64,000 nucleotides of DNA from Mariannaea sp. PMI_226 (taxonomy: Eukaryota; Ascomycota; Sordariomycetes; Hypocreales; Nectriaceae): assembly GCA_024336345.1 (NCBI GenBank), contig JANFOG010000015.1:558001-622000 (forward strand). The letters run 5' to 3'. The translations under genes were made by a program, and so were the position numbers. This document shows, piece after piece, positions 42,434-53,684 of the stretch; position 1 is the first letter of the stretch, and each line of letters begins with the position of its first letter. The notes under the pieces are model-generated. The model ran no database searches. It was not told the origin of the DNA and saw only the letters and a program-made list of their open reading frames with translations.

Positions 42434-44125
42434 TCAGTTGACGACATTCATCGGACAGGCCATGTTCGACTGTGCAATCTCTACCCCCTTCTGTACCGCC
42501 CCAACCACAAAACACATGGAATTGTTAAATTGGGGAGGCATCTCAATCATCGTTTCAAACCCTGCCTTCTTGGCCCATCCTGCCGGCTCCAGTCTCACTC
42601 CTCGCTTCACAGTGTACACGTTCCACGACTCCACATCTGTCGCTCCGTTCCAGCTGACGTAGCCTGTTAGCCGATCCAGCTTGTCCTCCACCACCAATCT
42701 TGGCATCCAGGTCGTGGGCGTGCCGTGCCACTCCGACTTGAAGACCCGGTAGCTCTGCGCCTTGTTGTCGTAGCCGTACCGGCCCTCCCACACGATATCC
42801 TCGCTGTCACCCGACGGGCCGTACTCGCGAATCAGCGGTATGGGACCATCACTCATGAGCTTGTTGCCGTTGCTCAACGCCATGTCAAAGCTAGCCTGGC
42901 ACTCGGAATACATCTCGTCGAGAGGTGTCAGGGCGTAGACAAGCACAGGTGGCACTGATGGGTTCGGAGGCAGGGCAACATCAAACACCAGAGCCCTCGA
43001 TGTCGTGATGTTCTTGTCATGTTTGTGGTTGTGATTGTCGTACATGCTCAACCTAAAGCCATGCTCGGTCCAGTTGTGCGCACGCGCATTGTGCTGCCAG
43101 CGGAACTGCGCGTCCGGTGGCAAGGCTCCAAAACTCCCCACGTTTTGCTCTCCGCTCCCGTTCAGTTCCCAGATGATCTCTCCCGTGTTCCGTGAGATGA
43201 GCATAACGGACCATAAGTGCCTGAAGCTGACGAGCAGAGCGTCGTCATCAATGGACTGGACCGAGTTGATATGGTACAAGTCATGCGGGTCTTTGACATT
43301 CCCCTGTGCCTCCTTTGAAGGCGCCTGCTGCCGCGAGCGGGTAGGGCTGAGCTTTTCGAAAGCGCTCCATTGAAAAGTGATGTTGTTCGTCTTGATGTCA
43401 ACCTCGTAGATCATACTGTCAACGATGAAGCCCATATCCGACGAACCGATTCCTGCAAAGTCAAATGTCCGGGTGGTGTACGCAGTGACGAGGATGGTGC
43501 CTCGGTCCGTGATTTCACTCTCGTGAAAGTCAATGATTCCGGAAATTTCAAAGTCATCTCGCAATGTCGAAAACCTTGGATCCTGCACCTGAATCAAGGT
43601 GTCATGCTGATAATTCTGGTCCATGATGGCCACGTTGCCGTATCCGTGACCAAAGACGGACTTGCCGAACCAAAGCGTGAGATGCGGCTCGCCGTCGATG
43701 TACTGGACGCGAAAGTTGTTGCAGTTGCTCTTCTCAACGTGGCAGTAGACGAGTTCATTGTCCTGTCCCATGATCAGGGGATAGTTTTGCTTCTGCCCAC
43801 GCTTCTGGCGTTCTTTTGGTGTGAAAAAGAGATATCCATCTGCCAGCTCCCCACCTTCGTAGAATACGTTGAAATAAGGCGGGTTGTATGGTGAGCTCTT
43901 GAAGACGCGGTAGGGCCACATGACCTCGTAATCGGGCGAGGTCTCTTTCTGGCTCACAATTTCAACGTACGGCTCTGACGGGAATTCAGGAACTGATTCA
44001 AACGTGACAGGTTTGTAATTTGGATACTGAACATCCGACAAGAGGTAGTACAGGAAGAAACACGCAAGAAAGGTGCCGAGGCCAAACAGGCCGTTGACCC
44101 GCGCGGTGCTGGTGGACACAATCAT
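42434..44125 (-). CDS. Arylsulfotransferase (ASST)-like membrane-anchored protein
   Basis: Single-exon, 563 residues. The N-terminus has one hydrophobic anchor (LFGLGTFLACFFLYYLLSD, residues 13-31), so the bulk is predicted to be extracytoplasmic or lumenal. The rest follows the fungal ASST family: DGYLFFTPKERQ, LTLWFGKSVFGHGYGNVAIMD, DFHESEITDRGTILVTAYTTR, INSVQSIDDDALLVSFRHLWS, NTGEIIWELNG and FRWQHNARAHNW, a beta-propeller-like repeat of WxG/hydrophobic strands, and late WNVYTVKRGVRLEPAGWAKKAGFET. Bacterial ASST moves sulfate between phenols through a catalytic His. Whether fungal members have this activity is not established, so the name reflects family only. It ends on the same side as the tRNA-Arg, 400 bp away. 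Confidence 0.85.
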   Translation of the reverse strand: MIVSTSTARVNGLFGLGTFLACFFLYYLLSDVQYPNYKPVTFESVPEFPSEPYVEIVSQKETSPDYEVMWPYRVFKSSPYNPPYFNVFYEGGELADGYLFFTPKERQKRGQKQNYPLIMGQDNELVYCHVEKSNCNNFRVQYIDGEPHLTLWFGKSVFGHGYGNVAIMDQNYQHDTLIQVQDPRFSTLRDDFEISGIIDFHESEITDRGTILVTAYTTRTFDFAGIGSSDMGFIVDSMIYEVDIKTNNITFQWSAFEKLSPTRSRQQAPSKEAQGNVKDPHDLYHINSVQSIDDDALLVSFRHLWSVMLISRNTGEIIWELNGSGEQNVGSFGALPPDAQFRWQHNARAHNWTEHGFRLSMYDNHNHKHDKNITTSRALVFDVALPPNPSVPPVLVYALTPLDEMYSECQASFDMALSNGNKLMSDGPIPLIREYGPSGDSEDIVWEGRYGYDNKAQSYRVFKSEWHGTPTTWMPRLVVEDKLDRLTGYVSWNGATDVESWNVYTVKRGVRLEPAGWAKKAGFETMIEMPPQFNNSMCFVVGAVQKGVEIAQSNMACPMNVVN

Positions 44126-45474
44126 TTCATCACTTCAAGGACAGCTGCGTAGGTGCGGATAGATGAAGTAAATGAATGAATGAATCAAAATTGCGGAATC
44201 GCTGCGCCAATGAACGAATCAAGAAGAAAAAAATAATAACCGTACAACTTAAGGGGGTGTTGAGCGCTTCATATCCCCCAGATTCTGAAGCTGAATCTGA
44301 AATTTTGAATGTTGAAGATGCAGATGCGATGCGAATGAGCGACAGAAGAGATAAAGGGGCGCATGAGGCTTGGCTTGGCAGGGGAAGCTGAATGCCGATT
44401 AAAACTACCTGCAGTACCTAAGTACATCTGTGCATACACTAATCTGCACGGCGTATCTAACCTATTACCTTTGGTACCTACAGTGCTGACTGGAAACCAT
44501 TGGATCATCCCGTTTCATCCCCTTGGGCCTGGCAACCTGGGCCCCAGTAGGGAATAAGAGATCCTACGAACAGACTATCATTCACCACTAATCCCCAAGA
44601 AGGCTAGCAACCGCATGTACGCGTATCTATTGGCCTCGTTTTTTTTTTTTTTCCTCCAATATTTTACTGAAGCAGAAAACCCAGTCGCAGCCACTTGCCA
44701 CCTGTTTATTAGGCTGTTTATTGTTTTAACTCGATCGGGAGCGAGGATTCATTTCCCCAAAGTCCTTTTTTCAATAAAGTCCCCTCTGGTAAGCCCTTCT
44801 TTTGTTTCGTCTAGTCACTAATACCTATATAGACTAGTACGGTCTGTCATTATCGTATTATACGCCATCTAATGCTTTTCTGTCGTTTTTGTCCGTATCG
44901 GCGAGAGACTGGTTTTGGCTGAATAAGCTTGATACAGAATATGTGACAGCGAGGATCAAGGAATCGCAGACGAGGGAAAGGCAACCAGATTGAGTGCAAG
45001 GTAGACTATAAACACTTCTTTCAACACACAAAGACTGGACAAGCCATAAAAAGGTTTTCTAATGTGTCCCTACCAGTACACACGAATCTGCAGTGAACCC
45101 TCATTATCGTGAGGGGCAGTTTCTCGGACTTGCTTACCATACAACTCTCCCATCACACACATCATGCACCATCCCGCACAACAAAACGAGGCTATTTTGA
45201 CAATCTTCACTCTGAACGATAGTTGCACCATCTACCCCAGCTTGTAAGCAGTCTCTCGGAGAAAGATGCCCGATTCGCAGCGGCATCGGATACCGGTGCC
45301 AGTGGGGGAAGATGACCAAGTGGAGAAATGATCACAATAACATTTTATTCAATGAACTGCCGCGTGCGAGTCTATATCTATATATATATATATGTTCACA
45401 ACCCCGTTCTATCGCTTGAAAGCCAATTGCGCATTCCCCAGTAGCTACACAAACGCTGATTAAAATCTTCAAAA
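44126..45474. other. Divergent intergenic region
   Basis: 1.35 kb between the ASST-like gene (minus) and the DUF1989 gene (plus); it should hold both promoters. Contains a T14 run near 44640 and a TA repeat at about 45377-45393. No gene seen. Confidence 0.5.
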
Positions 45475-46675
45475 ATGCCTGCATCCGACGCCGAGCGGCT
45501 CGCCAACCGCAAACCCATCCCCAAGCCGGTCCCGGCTTATTTGCCATCAAGCGACGACTCCCCGCTCAGAGTGAACCGAGAGCTCTACGACAAGTTCCGC
45601 GAGGCGCCCAGAGTCTTGGTCGAAGAGTTTACGGTTCCCATTCGATCAGGAAAAGCATGGAAGGCTCCTGCTGGTTCCATTGTTAAGATCAGCACCCCCG
45701 AGGGTCCTCAGGTTGGTATGAAACAGAAATCGTGAAATGTTCAATGAGGGGTTGCTAGTGGAGGGGCCGAAGAGGATGAAATTGCCGAGAAAAAAGAGAC
45801 GGAGAGATGAGCACGAGTGACTCGACTACCTTGAAGAAAAAAAAGATGAAAATAAAAAATAAAAAAAGAATAATACAACACACAGAAAAAAAACCATAAA
45901 CTAACGCCATGTTCTTTTTACAAAATAGGAGACTTGAACATCTGGAACTTCCACAACCCTCGCGAGCGCTTCTGGGCCAGTCGCACCAAGCAGCTCCATG
46001 CCTCCCACGTCTCAACCTACGACCGCCTCTGGTCCAACCTCCCCTACATGCGCCCTCTCGCCACCATCATCAAGGACACCCTCTCTTGGTATGGCGAGGA
46101 CGAGCACGGCGGCCGCGTGCACGACTTGCTCGGCACCCGCTGCGACCCTTACATCAACACTGTCTTGACCGGAGGCCAGTACAACTTCCAGTGCCACTCG
46201 AACCTCACGCGCGCCGTGTTGCCCTACGGACTGAATGAGCAGGACGTTCATGATGTTATCAACATCTTCCAGGTGACTGGCCTCGATGAGCAGGGTCGGT
46301 ACTTTATGAACCCCAGCCCTGCTGAACCCGGTGACCACCTCGAGTTTCTTGCCGAGCAGGATCTCCTGATGGCTCTGAGTAAGTATTTAGTCTTTTATTT
46401 TGGTTTATTTTTGCACCTGAAACAGTATCAAAATTCTCAACCATTAAAACAAATTCTAACAACCGCCAGGCACATGTCCCGGTGGTGATTTGTCCCTCTG
46501 GGGTTTCGGTGAGAGCAGCGAGGAGGAGATGATCAAGTGCTGCCGTCCTCTCAAGGTGGAGGTGTACCGCCTTGCGGACGAAAGTCTGCTTGAGAAAAAC
46601 GGCTGGAAGCCGGCAGAGAAGTCTCGTTACGCCGGACGACATGGAATGAATATTCCTGTTGGCGAGCAGAAATAA
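45475..46675 (+). CDS. DUF1989 (urea carboxylase-associated) family protein, three exons
   Basis: Exons 45475-45715, 45929-46378 and 46470-46675 give 298 residues. Landmarks are EEFTVPIRSGKAWKAPAGSIVKI at the start of the domain, DLNIWNFHNPRERFWASRTKQLH, YMRPLATIIKDTLSWYGEDE, HDLLGTRCDPYINTVLTGG, CHSNLTRAV, VINIFQVTGLDEQGRYF, PAEPGDHLEFLAEQDLLMALSTCPGGD and LKVEVYRLADESL. The conserved Cys, His and Glu residues in these segments are thought to bind metal in the family. Bacterial relatives sit beside urea carboxylase and act on guanidine- or carboxylate-type compounds; the fungal role is not settled. The first intron is long for this window (213 nt). It converges on the membrane-protein gene with a 158-bp gap. 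No signal peptide, probably cytosolic. Confidence 0.87.
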
Positions 46676-46833
46676 AGAAAGAGCCCATTCAAATAAATAC
46701 ATGTTATGAGCGAGCATTTATTTGAGCGCTGCTCCAGTGTCCGCAGATAAGAATAGCGCAGGTACTATTTATTATACATTCAATGAGCTGTTCCCAACGA
46801 AAAAAGAGGATTCATCCATATTTTTGTCTCCCA

Positions 46834-48097
46834 TCAGTGCAGCTTATCAGCCTTGAGTTCGGCGGCCAAGACTGTCTCATCCCTATGCTGCAAGAGCGCA
46901 ACAAGAGTGCCTCCTGGTCCGGAGGAGAGCATGCTTCTCAAGAGAGCCATGCCCAGATTCTTCCGCTCCTCCGAAGTCGACAAGACAGGCCGAACCTGCG
47001 ACAGCAGATACACAGCCCAAATTATAGCCGCAACAGATCCCGAGTATATATCATATCTGAGAAGGTCGTGAATAGCCGCCGCAGGTGACACATATGGCTT
47101 CCAAGAGTGGGGAGACCCGGGGACGAAGATTTTCTCCAGTGTGAGGGATTCTGCCACGCCAGCCGGGTACAGACTTGGGATGAAAGCACTGGTCGCAATA
47201 ATTCCAATGGTACAAAGCTGACCGATGACGGCCACATTCCAGGCAAAAGCATAAGCATGCGACAGGGCGGCTCTGTCCAGCTGGGCCTTGGGAGTGAAGG
47301 TGTCTCCGCCGATACTGGTGCGCTTAAGAATACCAGTGAAGAGTGTTTGCAGCCCAATAACATACACGGGGAACATTTGCCAAAAAACCAGACACCATTG
47401 ACGTACATTGGCCTGCGAGAAGGGGTATGCGACGAGAGCGCTGATGAATGCAAAGCCGAGCAATATCGATGGCACAACGACATGCAAGCTTGTCGGGTCC
47501 TTGAGGCGAACCGTGTCGGAAAGGGCGTGTTTGGAAGACATGAGCAGGTGAATGACGAAGAAAACAGGAGCAATTACACCAAACCCAAGGAATTGCATCA
47601 AGAGGCCCCAGAGCACCGGACTTTTTTTTCCAAGCAGTTAGCGAATTGCGATGGTGATGGCTCGATCACAACGGGGATGGGGGAAGAGAGAACAGAAAAA
47701 CTGACTTGAAGAAGAAACCACTCCATACACGCTGACTCTCGATCATAACGACTAGGAAGAAGGGCACCATTTGAGTCGCAAAATAAAATGCGAAAAGTGA
47801 AAGCTCAGGTGATGATCCGTCGGCGACATTGGCAAAGACGACATTCAACATGGCCAGCAACCTATCGACAGCGGGGATGCCAAAGTAGTGCCTCAGCAAC
47901 AGTCTATCCGAGCCAGGGAGGAAACGTGGCCGGTCGTCGTCGACAGTAGAGTAGATGAGATCAATGTAGCCATTCCGATGGGCCTGGCCGGTCATCGAAT
48001 TCGCAGCGAAGAAGAATATGAGGCTGATGATGGCGACGGGCAGGATGGGCGACGACGCGCGGCCGGATCTTCCGGCGGACGCTGGAGGCGACGGCAT
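46834..48097 (-). CDS. Multi-span integral membrane protein, two exons, function unknown
   Basis: Exons 48097-47706 and 47620-46834 (intron GTCAGT...GCTAAC...AAAAG) give 392 residues with about eight hydrophobic helices: ILPVAIISLIFFFAAN, LLAMLNVVFANVA, LFAFYFATQMVPFFLVVMIE, VLWGLLMQFLGFGVIAPVFF, VVVPSILLGFAFISALVAY, FWQMFPVYVIGLQTLFTGIL, AFAWNVAVIGQLCTIGIIA and VAAIIWAVYLLSQV. The splice restores FFFNPVLWGLL. An Arg-rich loop with FLPGSDRLLLRHYFGIPAVDRLLAMLN between the first two helices is conserved in my memory of similar uncharacterised fungal membrane proteins. Related proteins have been seen beside terpenoid gene clusters, but no cluster is present here. Function not assigned. Confidence 0.78.
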
Positions 48098-48636
48098 CGC
48101 GGATTGAGATTTTGTTTTTACAGCAAGCTTGAAAATAAAAGACGGCGTTTTCTATACCAAATCAGGTGCGCAACGCATCTGAGCCGTGTTTGGTAGATTG
48201 TGACGTTAATGCTGATGAAGGTCGTTGCAGGTGTATTTAGGATGGGAGGGGGGCCTGTGCTGTCTGTCCTCAATTGTCTGGAACCGGAACACAGCACCAC
48301 CTACAAACCCACCTCACTTATGGTGACTGGGTGGGTAAATTTGAAGGACTGGAAGAAATACAGAGAAAGAAAAGGGAAAAGGATGGTAGAACAAATCACA
48401 CGTCATGAATATGTATCGGACGGACTTTTGCAAGGAAGTATCCAATTCATCAAGCATAAAAAGTTGACTTCTCTAACGCCCAACGTATTTCATCTGTTCA
48501 AAAAAAGCTCATGTCATAACCACAAAACGGTTCTCCAGTTTCCAGGTCGAGGGGATCCTCGCAGGATAACTCAAAATACCATATCACATCAATCTCAAGT
48601 AATAAAACGCCAATCATGCCTATAAAAAAATTATGT
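48098..48636. other. Spacer between two minus-strand genes
   Basis: 540 bp holding the membrane-protein promoter and the 3' end of the chromodomain gene. An overlapping plus-strand frame (48200-48625) has no domain features. Confidence 0.55.
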
Positions 48637-49522
48637 TTACTTGCCTTTCTGATCCCTCCAATAGGCCTCCACGACTTCCCTAGCAGTCTCTTCAACCACG
48701 CTGCTCGGCAGCCAGGTCCATTCTGATTTATCGTAGCCCAGCCACTCGACTTGCAGCCGTTTTTTGTTCTTGGAATGTTTTCGAATCGCATAAATCTCAA
48801 ACAAATCAGGATCTTCGGGATTGAGCGGTCGGCCACCTTGTGACTTCCAGTATGCGAACAAAGTATCCGGCGCGTCGTGGTGGAGATTGGTCTCTGGTTC
48901 CCAAGTCGGGGAGCCTTGGTCCCATTCTACGAGTATTTCAATATCGTTGTCGTTTCCGGTCTGTCGGTGGTCGAGGAAGCGTGTGAAGGAATATTGCTCG
49001 TCTTCGTCCTCCTTCTCTCCCTCTTCTGTTTCCATTTTGTCGGCATCTGCAACAGGATTGTTAGACGCGACAGCCGTGGGTACTGAGCGCCGAGCCTGGG
49101 GAGAGGTGAGGGGAAGGTCGGTGAAGAATGCAGGCGCTGCGTCGGCACCTGTCATGCCGACATCATCGGTGTGCTCTTCGAATTCTTTCGACTCATCGAC
49201 ATCATCGACATCATGATGGGCGTATTTGGCGGAAACAATGGCAGCTGGGGATGCAATGCTCCGGGTCTAGCCCCGACGGTTAATTACGTCAGTGCTTTTT
49301 CTATAGTGCGAGAAGCAGTGCGATAGAGATATCGTAAACTCGACGAAAAGAAATACACACCCTATCAATGCCAGAAGGGCTATCTATCCGGCCGAGAGAG
49401 TTTCGGGCCTGTTTAATGTTCTTGCTCCATGGCGTGGTGGCTTCTGAGGGCGATTGCGGCTCGGGAGCCGGCTGGTTGGGGTGCTGCTTGACTGGAGAGA
49501 AGAAGTTACGAACAGCGTCCAT
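48637..49522 (-). CDS. Double chromodomain protein, two exons
   Basis: Exons 49522-49361 and 49266-48637 give 263 residues. The N-terminus begins MDAVRNFFSPVKQHPNQ, which resembles PCNA-binding or SPxx-type linkers, and is basic with Ser-Pro sites. A first chromo-like domain at about residues 150-205 reads YSFTRFLDHRQ...IEILVEWDQGSPTWEPETNL, with the aromatic cage residues in place (Y/F, W, W). A second, at about 212-262, reads LFEIYAIRKHSK, RLQVEWLGYDKSEWTWLPSS, then a helix VVEETAREVVEAYWRDQ. Chromodomains bind methylated histone tails, so a nuclear chromatin role is likely. It could be an HP1-like or a fungal-specific chromo protein; the second domain also fits a chromo-shadow-like fold. 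The 94-nt intron (GTGTGT...GCTAG) sits in the N-terminal linker. Confidence 0.82.
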
Positions 49523-50001
49523 TTCGAGATACAGAGCGAAGGATCAAAGACAAATTTGTTGTTGGGTCATGTGCAAGTATATTCACAAAGGTGAGTAGCA
49601 AGGATCAGCCAGCATACTGAATGGAAAAGCGCGAAAGAGGAACGATGATGGACGAGAGATATAACATTCCTAGATTCGCATGCCGAAGGGTGGAGAGCAG
49701 CTGCACATTCGTTTGGGAGCGCTTTACGCGGCGAGTGAGACAAGCCCACACGGGTACACGTGATCAGGATACGGTGAGAACAGATGGATATGGACCTACA
49801 GAGGTGTTTGAAGAGAGAGCGAAAAACACACAAAAAAACATAAACGAGAGGAGAGAGGATGACAAAAGGGTTTTAAAAAGAGGAATGTCGGATAAAGACG
49901 CGAAAAGAAGAAAAAAGTAACCATAGATATCTGATGCATTTATTGACAGGCCACCTTCCGCATTTGCTAGAACAAAATTCCTGAGAAACGCCAAAAAGAA
50001 A
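49523..50001. other. Spacer between chromodomain gene and tRNA-Pro
   Basis: 480 bp, purine-rich after 49820 on this strand. The short frames on each strand have no family features. Confidence 0.5.
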
Positions 50002-50092
50002 GGGTCTGGCCGGGGATTGAACCCGGGACCTCTCGCAAGCTATGCTGTAGGGTTTTCCCTAAGCGAGAATCATACCACTAGACCACCAGACC
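50002..50092 (-). tRNA. tRNA-Pro (anticodon AGG) with a 19-nt intron
   Basis: On the minus strand the acceptor GGTCTGG (50092-50086) pairs with CCAGACC (50009-50003); the discriminator is C (50002). The anticodon stem CTCGC/GCGAG encloses TTAGGG, an intron (50056-50038) and T. The anticodon is AGG at 50060-50058. The T arm CCGGG-TTCAATC-CCCGG and D arm GTGGTCTAGTGGTATGAT are typical of fungal tRNA-Pro. Confidence 0.93.
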
Positions 50093-52772
50093 GGTGAAGT
50101 CGCTCAATGAGCGACTTGTGCTGTGATTGGAAAGGCTGATTGAATGTCGTATTATAAACGCTACATTGAGGCAGCAAGAGGAATACTCAAAGTCTAGGGT
50201 GGCAGTTTTGCACCTTTGCAAGAGGACATCTTACGAATCAGTCACTCCGATATTTGATGTAATAACATGATAAAATAGAAAACAGTAACTCTAGGGTTTT
50301 TTTTTTCTGGTTTTACTTTATGGTATGAACAGGGAAAGCATTTGTTTCTATTTGCATTGGCAATCTTGTGTTGTAGAGGAGGGTACAGCAGCCAAGTTTA
50401 AAGCCAGTCATGCGCTGTAACGTTAATTTAAGCAGAAGAGCATACAATGTTGACGAATTAGAATACTGATGGGCCTTCCAACGACTGAACCACAGCCAAT
50501 ATTCTATCATTACGTAGGTCTGCATACAAAATAAAAGATATTCTGGCGTAGTCTGTTTGTCGATACAATTGGCAACATCCAGGCACTTACAATACAGAAG
50601 CCCGGAATATTGTGTACACAATTGATAGCATTGATGAGCAATGTGACCCATTATGGGTATGCTAACACGGTTGGAAAATTCTAGCATGGAAATGGTACCT
50701 TCTCAGATGACCTCAAAAGGTCAAAGTTGGAGAAAAATGGAGGGACGCACCCTAATCAAACCCCAATTGGGTGACGGAAGAGAACCGAAGGAGTTATGTG
50801 TATACTTTTACTTCTTCGTTATCTACTGGTAGGACGCTAAAGATAATAAGCTAGTAAATGAAGAGACGCAGTTTTGGCATGAAGCATCCGAGAAATGAGA
50901 TGGAGTCCATGTAGTTCAAGCTCAATCCCGCGATATCGGTGACTGATTGACTTGAACCCACTAGTTTTCTACCATTTTTGACCTGGTCGCGTGTTGTAAT
51001 CTTTCGTTCCTATATAGCGTAAAAGTTGACGGGCGAGGAGGCACGCATTGAACAGCAAAGTGAATGTAATTTTTTTTTTTTTTAGATTTGTAACGTACTC
51101 TCTTCATATGATGAGTGCAAAAATCACGCAATGGCCTTGCAGGTAGTAGAACTCTGGAGAATCGCTATTTGCTCTACAGGACTTGAAAATATCACATTTT
51201 CAGATCATCTGTACTAGTAAGAAATCATCCACGTTTCTTGGAACAGAATATCCATTCATTCAGACAATGCTGTGTCTAGCCACTTAGGAGCAGGACCAAC
51301 TTTGAGATTCTAAGTAGTTTGTAATACGAAAAATTTACGGACTGTTCTTTGATCAGTAAGGGTAAGGGAGCTCGTTTTCCTCTCAATGACGAAGGGAGAG
51401 CCACAATGCCGCTGAATGCCGGCACGATTTTCCGAGGCTGATTGACTCCTGGAGCGTAGCCCGAATCCCGACGAATGGGTGGCACTTTGATCCCCCAGGT
51501 TGCAGTGATGAAGGGTGTTTGATTGACAGCTGAAGTAAAGCGACTCCTATCAAAGGGGTAGAGAAAGTCATCCCTCAAAAAGCAAGCCTTGATCAAATGA
51601 GTCAATGTCGTGGAAGCCGAGGCAGTAACAGCGGTTTGAGAAAACAGATGCCATTAGAATATGAGTCCAAGCACTTTGTAGCACATGGCAATGGTGAAGC
51701 TTCTAATGATGGAGCGTATAGATGAGGGTTCCCCGTAAGTGCGATTAGATGAGGAGTTCGTACTGCACTGCTACATAGCAAGTGTCAAGCCAGGTCCGAA
51801 ATGTCCGACGGTACCCCGGAGGAGGATTTGAGCAACCACACCTACCGCAAAATGATCCAAGCAGCCCGAGGGATTACCGGCTAATTGACAACCAATTGAG
51901 AGCAACAATGGGCCACCACAGCATACATTTACGGGGCAGATATGTATGAGTGTGCATCTGCAGATATCCGCACCATGACAATCTCGATGAAGATGCTGGT
52001 GATGATGATGGATATGTTTTGCCAAGATGCGTGCGTGACGCCAATCAATCAATGGTGGAACAGGTTAGAGAGGGAGAGAGTGTGCCCCGACTGAACCCCG
52101 ACCGATGCCGAGCATCGCAACCACCACGGTTCCAGACAGGTCCAAGGCCCGGCGGCACGGCAAGCAAGTCGCGACGAAGCGGCGCTGCACTGCACGCCAA
52201 CCAAGGAAGCAGTACGGATTGATAGCACCAGAGCTCCGTACACACATACAAAGCTCATAGCGTACCCCTCTAGAACGGAGTACGTATCTATTTTTTACCC
52301 CACCTAGGTCCGGTAAACAACCGAGTTCCCCCTTCAACTGCCGCCTATCAACAAATTAGCACAACCGAATTGAGCCCCAAGGAAGCTTCCTGATATTAGC
52401 CTGGTATGCAGCAGCCGCCAAGTACAGTACAGTATAGTAACTTGGCAAGGTACCCTTCCTACCTACTGAAATTGCTCTAAAATTCAACGGGTGCAATGAC
52501 ACAGGCGTACAAGGTGCAAATCTCAACAAATTGCGTACCACCAATTGGCCACACTTTTCGAACAAGCAGCTTGCTATCAAAGCTACCAACAACCACTACA
52601 AATACCACCACCACCAAGACAGCCAGCCGTAATCCTTCCGTCAAGCTAAATCGCTCTTCCGCTCCGACTCCGGTTTCACACTGCACCATTTTTGAACCCA
52701 AAAAAAAAAACCCGCGTCTTTCCTGTGCAGCAGCTGCAACTCCACCCCCATCCCCCCATCCTCCAAAGCCTC
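50093..52772. other. Long intergenic stretch upstream of carbonic anhydrase
   Basis: 2.7 kb in which I see no convincing gene. Minus-strand frames at 50313-50687 and 51276-51605 have no recognisable domain. A T13 run lies near 51070. From about 52480 the sequence becomes pyrimidine/purine biased with many AC and CT runs, probably promoter and leader of the carbonic anhydrase gene. Confidence 0.5.
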
Positions 52773-53684
52773 ATGATCCTCAATCGGGTTCCTATTTCTT
52801 CCTTTTCTTCCCTCTCCTCCCCCTCTTCTTTTTCTCGCCTTTCATCTTCCAATCTCATACCATCCATTGCTAGACAGACTCGCTTGTCATCACCACATTC
52901 TCCCACCTCGATACTCTCTCGCATCTCCTACCACCACAACAATCTCAGCCCTAGCTCTCCCCGTTACTGCTCCTCCTCTTCAAAGCACCACCCGCCAACA
53001 CCCCCCGATTTACGCACAATGGCTGAAAAGGACATCAAGAAGTATCTCGAGCAGAGCCACGACCGTATCTTCGAGAACAACCGTCGTTGGGCTGCCGAGA
53101 AGAAGGAGAAGAACCCCGACTTCTTCGCTCACCTTTCTGCTGGCCAGAACCCTGAGTACCTGTGGATCGGATGCGCCGACTCTCGTATCCCCGCTGAGCA
53201 AATCACCGGCCTCGAGCCCGGCGAGGCATTTATCCATCGCAACATTGCCAACCTTGTCTGCAACACCGACCTCAATGTCATGAGCGTCATCAACTACGCC
53301 GTCAACCACCTCGGCGTCAAGCACATCGTCGTCTGCGGCCACTACGGCTGCGGCGGTGTCAAGGCTGCCATGACCCCCCAGGATCTCGGCATCCTGAACC
53401 CCTGGCTGCGAAACATCCGTGACGTCTACCGACTGCACGAGAAGGAGCTCGACGCCATTTCCGACCAGGAAACCCGATACAGGCGTCTGGTTGAGCTGAA
53501 CGTGATTGAGCAGTGCCGCAACGTCATCAAGTCTGCCGATGTTCAAAAGTCGTATGCCAAGAACAAGTTCCCCATTGTCCACGGCTGGGTCTTTGGCTTC
53601 AACGATGGTCTGCTGAAGGACCTCGACATTGACTTTGAGGCGGTGTTGCGTGACATTCAGAAGATCTACAACTTGGTGGATTAA
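52773..53684 (+). CDS. Beta-class carbonic anhydrase, mitochondrial form with possible cytosolic start at 53019
   Basis: From ATG 52773 the frame is 303 residues; from ATG 53019 (MAEKDIKKYLEQ) it is 221, the usual length of the beta-carbonic anhydrase core. The zinc-binding motifs are complete: IGCADSRIPAEQ (Cys and the Asp-Arg dyad, C52 of the short form), then VVCGHYGCGGVKAA (His and Cys). Other family marks are FIHRNIANLV, SVINYAVNHLGVKHI and IVHGWVFGFNDGLLKDL. The enzyme interconverts CO2 and bicarbonate. The extra 82 residues are Ser/Arg-rich and acid-poor (SSFSSLSSPSSFSRLSSSNL... SIARQTRLSS), which fits a mitochondrial presequence. The inner ATG has the better context (CACAATGGCT), so leaky scanning could give a cytosolic form. 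C-ending codon bias begins exactly at the inner start region. Single exon. Confidence 0.93.
   Translation: MILNRVPISSFSSLSSPSSFSRLSSSNLIPSIARQTRLSSPHSPTSILSRISYHHNNLSPSSPRYCSSSSKHHPPTPPDLRTMAEKDIKKYLEQSHDRIFENNRRWAAEKKEKNPDFFAHLSAGQNPEYLWIGCADSRIPAEQITGLEPGEAFIHRNIANLVCNTDLNVMSVINYAVNHLGVKHIVVCGHYGCGGVKAAMTPQDLGILNPWLRNIRDVYRLHEKELDAISDQETRYRRLVELNVIEQCRNVIKSADVQKSYAKNKFPIVHGWVFGFNDGLLKDLDIDFEAVLRDIQKIYNLVD

Noticed and set aside
43370..43894. 174-codon plus-strand frame inside the ASST-like gene
   Set aside because: Antisense shadow; the minus strand carries the family motifs.
47107..47709. 200-codon plus-strand frame opposite the membrane protein
   Set aside because: Overlaps conserved transmembrane coding sequence on the minus strand and has no domain of its own.
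22431..49522. A secondary-metabolite cluster including monooxygenase, methyltransferase, regulators and membrane protein
   Set aside because: No PKS, NRPS, terpene synthase or other backbone enzyme is present and the genes are spread among housekeeping loci.
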